DNA of 8,501 bases from a bacterium (GTDB lineage: Bacteria > Krumholzibacteriota > Krumholzibacteriia > Krumholzibacteriales > WJIX01). A program made the translations under genes and the position numbers. This document shows, piece by piece, positions 5,935-8,501 of this stretch. The notes under the pieces are model-generated. The model saw only the letters and a program-made list of their open reading frames with translations, was not told the DNA's origin and made no database searches. The stretch spans positions 1 to 8,501 of the forward strand of contig JAGHBT010000092.1 in NCBI GenBank assembly GCA_021160845.1. The letters are read 5' to 3'. The stretch's first letter is position 1. The number at the start of each line of letters is the position of its first letter.

Positions 5935-6695
5935 AGCGAATTACAATTATATTATTGGTCTCCTTTTTTATTTTGATGGTTTCCTGTGCCGAGAAAAAGG
6001 GACATATTCCGGAAGAATACATGCGCAAGGTTGTAACTCATAGGGTAGTCGAGGGAGAAACGTGGAAATCTATCGCCGATGATTTTTATAGTGATTCTAA
6101 AAGGGCTCGAGAGCTTGCTCTTTATAACGGATCCAAGGAGGGGGAAGATCCCATGCCCGGTTCGGGTGTCAAGATACCCTTTTCGGATGATGACTTAGGC
6201 TCGATGAGAAAAGGGATAGATGCCGCTAAAATTTATAATATGGGGCTAAAACTCGTCTCAGACGGGAATTATGCAGAAGCGATCGTAAAATTTCAGAAGG
6301 CATTAAGGCTTGACCGTTCTATGCACGATGCTTCGTTTAACCTTGCGGTTACTTATCAACGGCTTGGTCTTCACAAAAATGCCGTGACGGTTCTTCGCGA
6401 TTTAACGGTTCACGTAAGGGGAAATACTGAATATCTGTTCGCCCTTGGTAATTCCCTCTTCCATATTGGTAAAATTGAAGATGCCGAAAAATCCTTTCAG
6501 GAAGTTCTTGATTCCAACCCCACCCATTTGAAATCAATTTATTCGCTCGCGATAATCTATGAAAAGAGAGACAAAAAGGATAAAGCCATAGAGATGTGGC
6601 AAAGATATCTTAAACTTGATCCCTCGAGTGACTGGGCAGATAAGGCGCGTTCGCATCTTGCCGCCATCAGTAACCCCGAGGGGGGAAGCAAATGA
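5931..6695 (+). CDS. LysM- and TPR-containing lipoprotein
   Basis: A 254-residue predicted envelope lipoprotein. The N-terminus MKR plus a hydrophobic core (4-17) ends in MVSC, a lipobox with Cys19 as the lipidated residue. Met at -3 instead of Leu is slightly unusual. Residues about 36-84 form a LysM domain (THRVVEGETWKSIADDFY start, NG in the middle, PGSGVKIPF end), a fold that binds peptidoglycan glycans. From about 98 to 245 there are four TPR repeats with the usual A/G, Y/F and P spacing (for example YAEAIVKFQKALRLD and AEKSFQEVLDSNP), a protein-interaction scaffold. It is likely anchored in a membrane and facing peptidoglycan in the periplasm. ATG 5931 has GGGAG 7 bases upstream. Both ends overlap neighbours by 4 bases (ATGA), so it is co-translated with larC and the ABC ATPase. 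Its partners are unknown. Confidence 0.88.
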   Translation: MKRITIILLVSFFILMVSCAEKKGHIPEEYMRKVVTHRVVEGETWKSIADDFYSDSKRARELALYNGSKEGEDPMPGSGVKIPFSDDDLGSMRKGIDAAKIYNMGLKLVSDGNYAEAIVKFQKALRLDRSMHDASFNLAVTYQRLGLHKNAVTVLRDLTVHVRGNTEYLFALGNSLFHIGKIEDAEKSFQEVLDSNPTHLKSIYSLAIIYEKRDKKDKAIEMWQRYLKLDPSSDWADKARSHLAAISNPEGGSK

Positions 6696-8116
6696 TCCGT
6701 CTGGAAAATCTTTCCCTTGCCATAGATGACAAGACTATTCTGGGCCCGTTAAATCTCCAACTTCAGGATGGTGAGTGGACTGCTCTTACCGGAGGGAACG
6801 GTTCCGGCAAAAGTACTCTCTGCCGGATCGTGGCGGGATTGAACGAACCGACCGAAGGAAGTCTCTTTGTCGATTCCGTATCTTCCGGGTTTACTGTTCC
6901 AACCGGAATAGCGATGCAAAATCCGGACAGTCAGTTTATTACAACTACGGTTAAGCGGGAAATCCTTTTTGGGATGGAGAACCTGGGGCTAAGGGAGGAG
7001 GAACAGGGGAAAAGACTCACTGCGGCATTAGACGCGTTTAATCTGCAATATCTTTTGACCAGAAACCCTCATACACTTTCGGGTGGGGAAAAACAACGGC
7101 TTCTCCTGGCTTCCGTTTGGGTGATGAACCCCCGTCATCTTATTCTCGATGAACCCCTTTCATTCCTTGACGAGGCATGCCGAGAGGATTTCGTAAGATT
7201 GGTAGAGGATTTGTTTTATAACAGGGGAGTAACCGTTTTATGGGCAACTCTAAGCCCCGATGAGATACCGCGATCAAGCAGGGTGATTTACCTTAGAAAA
7301 GGGCGCGTTTCGTTCGATGGTTCGCCGGAGGATTTTAAAGATATTACAAGTGAAGAAATAATAACGAGGAAAAGCCTTACCCCATATAAAGAAGATGAGA
7401 AGAGTCGATCTTCAGCGGCTGAAGAAACTGAATATTCTGATAAAAGGGGAGAATTTGTCGGCTTTCAAAGCGATAGCGGCATTGAGTACGCGGTTATTAT
7501 CGAAGACGCCCTAATTTCACATGATGAGGGAGATTTTTCTCTTCGGATCGAGAGCCTTGGTGTACGAAAGGGGGAAGCTGTCGGAATAACCGGACCTAAC
7601 GGCTGCGGCAAAACAACACTTCTGTTAGCGTGCGCCGGATTACTTCCCGCGCGTAAGGGACGCGTCAGTGTATTGGGGAAAAATATTGTTTCGACCGGTG
7701 ATTTTCAGCCCGGCAGGGTAGCGGTCCTTTTCCAGACACCCGAAGAGGGGTTTTTCGCGTCAAGCGTTGAAGAAGAGGTGGCATTGGGATACAGGACTTT
7801 TAAGGGGGAGGAAGGCGTAAGCGACGCGGTCGAGATCGCACTTGATGCCGTGGGGTTAAACTATAGTAGTTTTAAAGAAAGAAATCCATTCTATTTGTCT
7901 CAGGGGGAAAAGAGACTTTGCGCGATAGCCTCTGTCATTATTTTCTCGGCCCAACTCTACCTTTTCGATGAGCCCGCTCTCTTTCTAGATGGCAAGGCGA
8001 GAAAAAGGATTATATCAACCCTTAACAGGCTCACGGGATCAGGAGCGACATTGATTGTTGTTTCGCACGACAGGGAGTTTTTAGACGCTGTGACAGGGAG
8101 GGTTGTAGTATTGTAG
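6692..8116 (+). CDS. Tandem-domain ABC ATPase, energy-coupling-factor (EcfA/CbiO-like) type
   Basis: A 474-residue protein with two fused ABC nucleotide-binding domains and no membrane segment, so a cytoplasmic motor. Domain 1 (about 1-215) has Walker A GGNGSGKST (34-42), Q-loop MQNPDSQ (Gln76), signature LSGGEKQR (129-136) and Walker B HLILDEP (Glu154). Its H-loop reads WATLSPD with Leu187 where His is expected. A polar linker (about 218-262) leads to domain 2 with Walker A GPNGCGKTT (301-309), Q-loop Gln348, signature LSQGEKR (402-408), Walker B LYLFDEP (Glu427) and H-loop His459. The QNPDSQF sequence and the fused pair point to ECF transporters for vitamins or transition metals, where EcfT and an S component complete the complex. 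Neither is visible. The operon with larB/larC makes nickel a reasonable but unproven substrate. The start overlaps the lipoprotein stop (ATGA) and has a strong G-rich ribosome binding site. Confidence 0.9.
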   Translation: MIRLENLSLAIDDKTILGPLNLQLQDGEWTALTGGNGSGKSTLCRIVAGLNEPTEGSLFVDSVSSGFTVPTGIAMQNPDSQFITTTVKREILFGMENLGLREEEQGKRLTAALDAFNLQYLLTRNPHTLSGGEKQRLLLASVWVMNPRHLILDEPLSFLDEACREDFVRLVEDLFYNRGVTVLWATLSPDEIPRSSRVIYLRKGRVSFDGSPEDFKDITSEEIITRKSLTPYKEDEKSRSSAAEETEYSDKRGEFVGFQSDSGIEYAVIIEDALISHDEGDFSLRIESLGVRKGEAVGITGPNGCGKTTLLLACAGLLPARKGRVSVLGKNIVSTGDFQPGRVAVLFQTPEEGFFASSVEEEVALGYRTFKGEEGVSDAVEIALDAVGLNYSSFKERNPFYLSQGEKRLCAIASVIIFSAQLYLFDEPALFLDGKARKRIISTLNRLTGSGATLIVVSHDREFLDAVTGRVVVL

Positions 8117-8280
8117 AACTATAAAGCGGGGAAAGTGCAGTGTATTCAAATGATTAAAGGAAAGCAAGAAAAGTAAATGACAGTATTTAAAGGAAATAGT
8201 ATGATGAAAAAACAGGGTTTAATTAGATTATACAGCGGAGCTATACAGCATTTATCTCACTATACATGGCCGTATAATAT
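8117..8280. other. Noncoding or eroded stretch after the operon
   Basis: No recognisable protein family, tRNA or convincing intrinsic terminator is seen between the ABC ATPase stop and the integrase fragment. The stretch is AT-rich and has very short frames only. The hexamer TATACA occurs three times on the plus strand (8229, 8242 and 8261), the first two as a longer TATACAGC. A weak TATAC/GTATA stem with a 6-base loop lies at 8261-8276. Together with the following integrase piece, this looks like a junction rather than ordinary operon continuation. Confidence 0.4.
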
Positions 8281-8287
8281 ATGTTAA
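8177..8287 (+). CDS. Possible small ORF (36 or 28 residues), unknown
   Basis: A short frame from ATG 8177 (or ATG 8201) to TAA 8285-8287. The 8201 start has AGGA at 8191-8194 with 6-base spacing, a good ribosome binding site; the 8177 start does not. The product from 8201 begins MMKKQG and has no recognisable motif, signal peptide or membrane span. It could be chance, a small peptide gene, or the start of a gene broken by the event that placed integrase sequence downstream. Confidence 0.2.
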   Translation: MTVFKGNSMMKKQGLIRLYSGAIQHLSHYTWPYNIC

Positions 8288-8501
8288 GAATAACCCCACG
8301 ATGCTTTTTCGCGACGAGGCTACAGCAATCCTGGCGGAATACGGTCGTGGTGCTTACTGGGCGCAGTGGAGGTAGATATTCACCGACAAGTGTAGCTAAT
8401 ATTTTAAAAAAAGCTGCAACGAAAGCTGGAATTCGTAAAAATGTTACTCCATATATGTTGCGTCACAGCTTTGCTACACATCTATTTGAGCAAGGTACTG
8501 A
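8281..8501 (+). pseudogene. Tyrosine recombinase (phage integrase/XerC-D family) fragment, N-terminal part missing, 3' end outside window
   Basis: The frame from ATG 8281 stays open to the window edge. From about 8350 it reads like the catalytic domain of a tyrosine recombinase: TGRSGGRYSPTSV, KKAATKAGI, then the box II region VTPYMLRHSFATHL and FEQGT (about 8449-8499). This part of the family cuts and rejoins DNA through a Tyr that would lie further downstream. An in-frame TAA at 8275-8277 closes the frame only about 59 codons before the box II Arg. The N-terminal core-binding domain and the first catalytic Arg (box I) therefore cannot be in this frame. Residues encoded by about 8281-8345 do not look integrase-like, except perhaps LQQSWRN. 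This suggests a 5'-truncated or rearranged copy. The box II His position is Tyr (YMLR). A sequencing or assembly join is an alternative explanation. Confidence 0.72.

Noticed and set aside
8229..8300. Integron attC-like site near the integrase fragment
   Set aside because: GTTAAGA does not fit GTTRRRY fully and no matching RYYYAAC partner or imperfect palindrome of attC length is seen.

Overview
The window looks like a chromosomal segment of an uncultured, probably diderm (Gram-negative-type) bacterium. GC content is moderate. One gene encodes a lipobox-bearing LysM/TPR protein, as expected of an outer-membrane lipoprotein. No gene is recognisable closely enough to name a genus, so the lineage is left open.

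Layout. (1) Positions 1-366 (+) hold the 3' end of an MtnX-like HAD phosphatase gene whose start lies outside the window. (2) Positions 454-1706 (-) hold a two-gene operon: an alpha/beta hydrolase with a complete Ser-Asp-His triad, then a small single-span membrane protein. It converges on gene 1. (3) Positions 1707-1850 are a divergent intergenic region with a plausible sigma70-type promoter on each strand. (4) About 1851-8116 (+) is a co-directional run of six genes: an uncharacterised membrane protein with a predicted beta-sandwich ectodomain, a tRNA-dihydrouridine synthase (dus), larB, larC, a LysM+TPR lipoprotein, and a tandem-domain ABC ATPase of the energy-coupling-factor (EcfA/CbiO-like) type. 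dus/larB, larC/lipoprotein and lipoprotein/ABC all overlap by a few bases, so most of the run is probably one translationally coupled operon. (5) Positions 8117-8501 carry no recognisable transporter partner for the ABC protein. The window instead ends in a fragment of a tyrosine recombinase (integrase), which suggests a mobile-element or rearrangement boundary.

How the genes work together. LarB and LarC catalyse the first and last steps in making the nickel-pincer nucleotide (NPN) cofactor used by LarA-family racemases and epimerases. The middle enzyme (LarE) and the LarA apoenzyme are not in the window. An ECF-type ATPase in the same operon suggests a link to uptake of nickel or a cofactor precursor, but no S or T component is visible, so this is inference. 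Two features deserve most attention. The tandem ATPase appears to have one composite catalytic site degenerate on both contributing faces. The integrase fragment sits immediately after the operon, where an EcfT gene would often be found.
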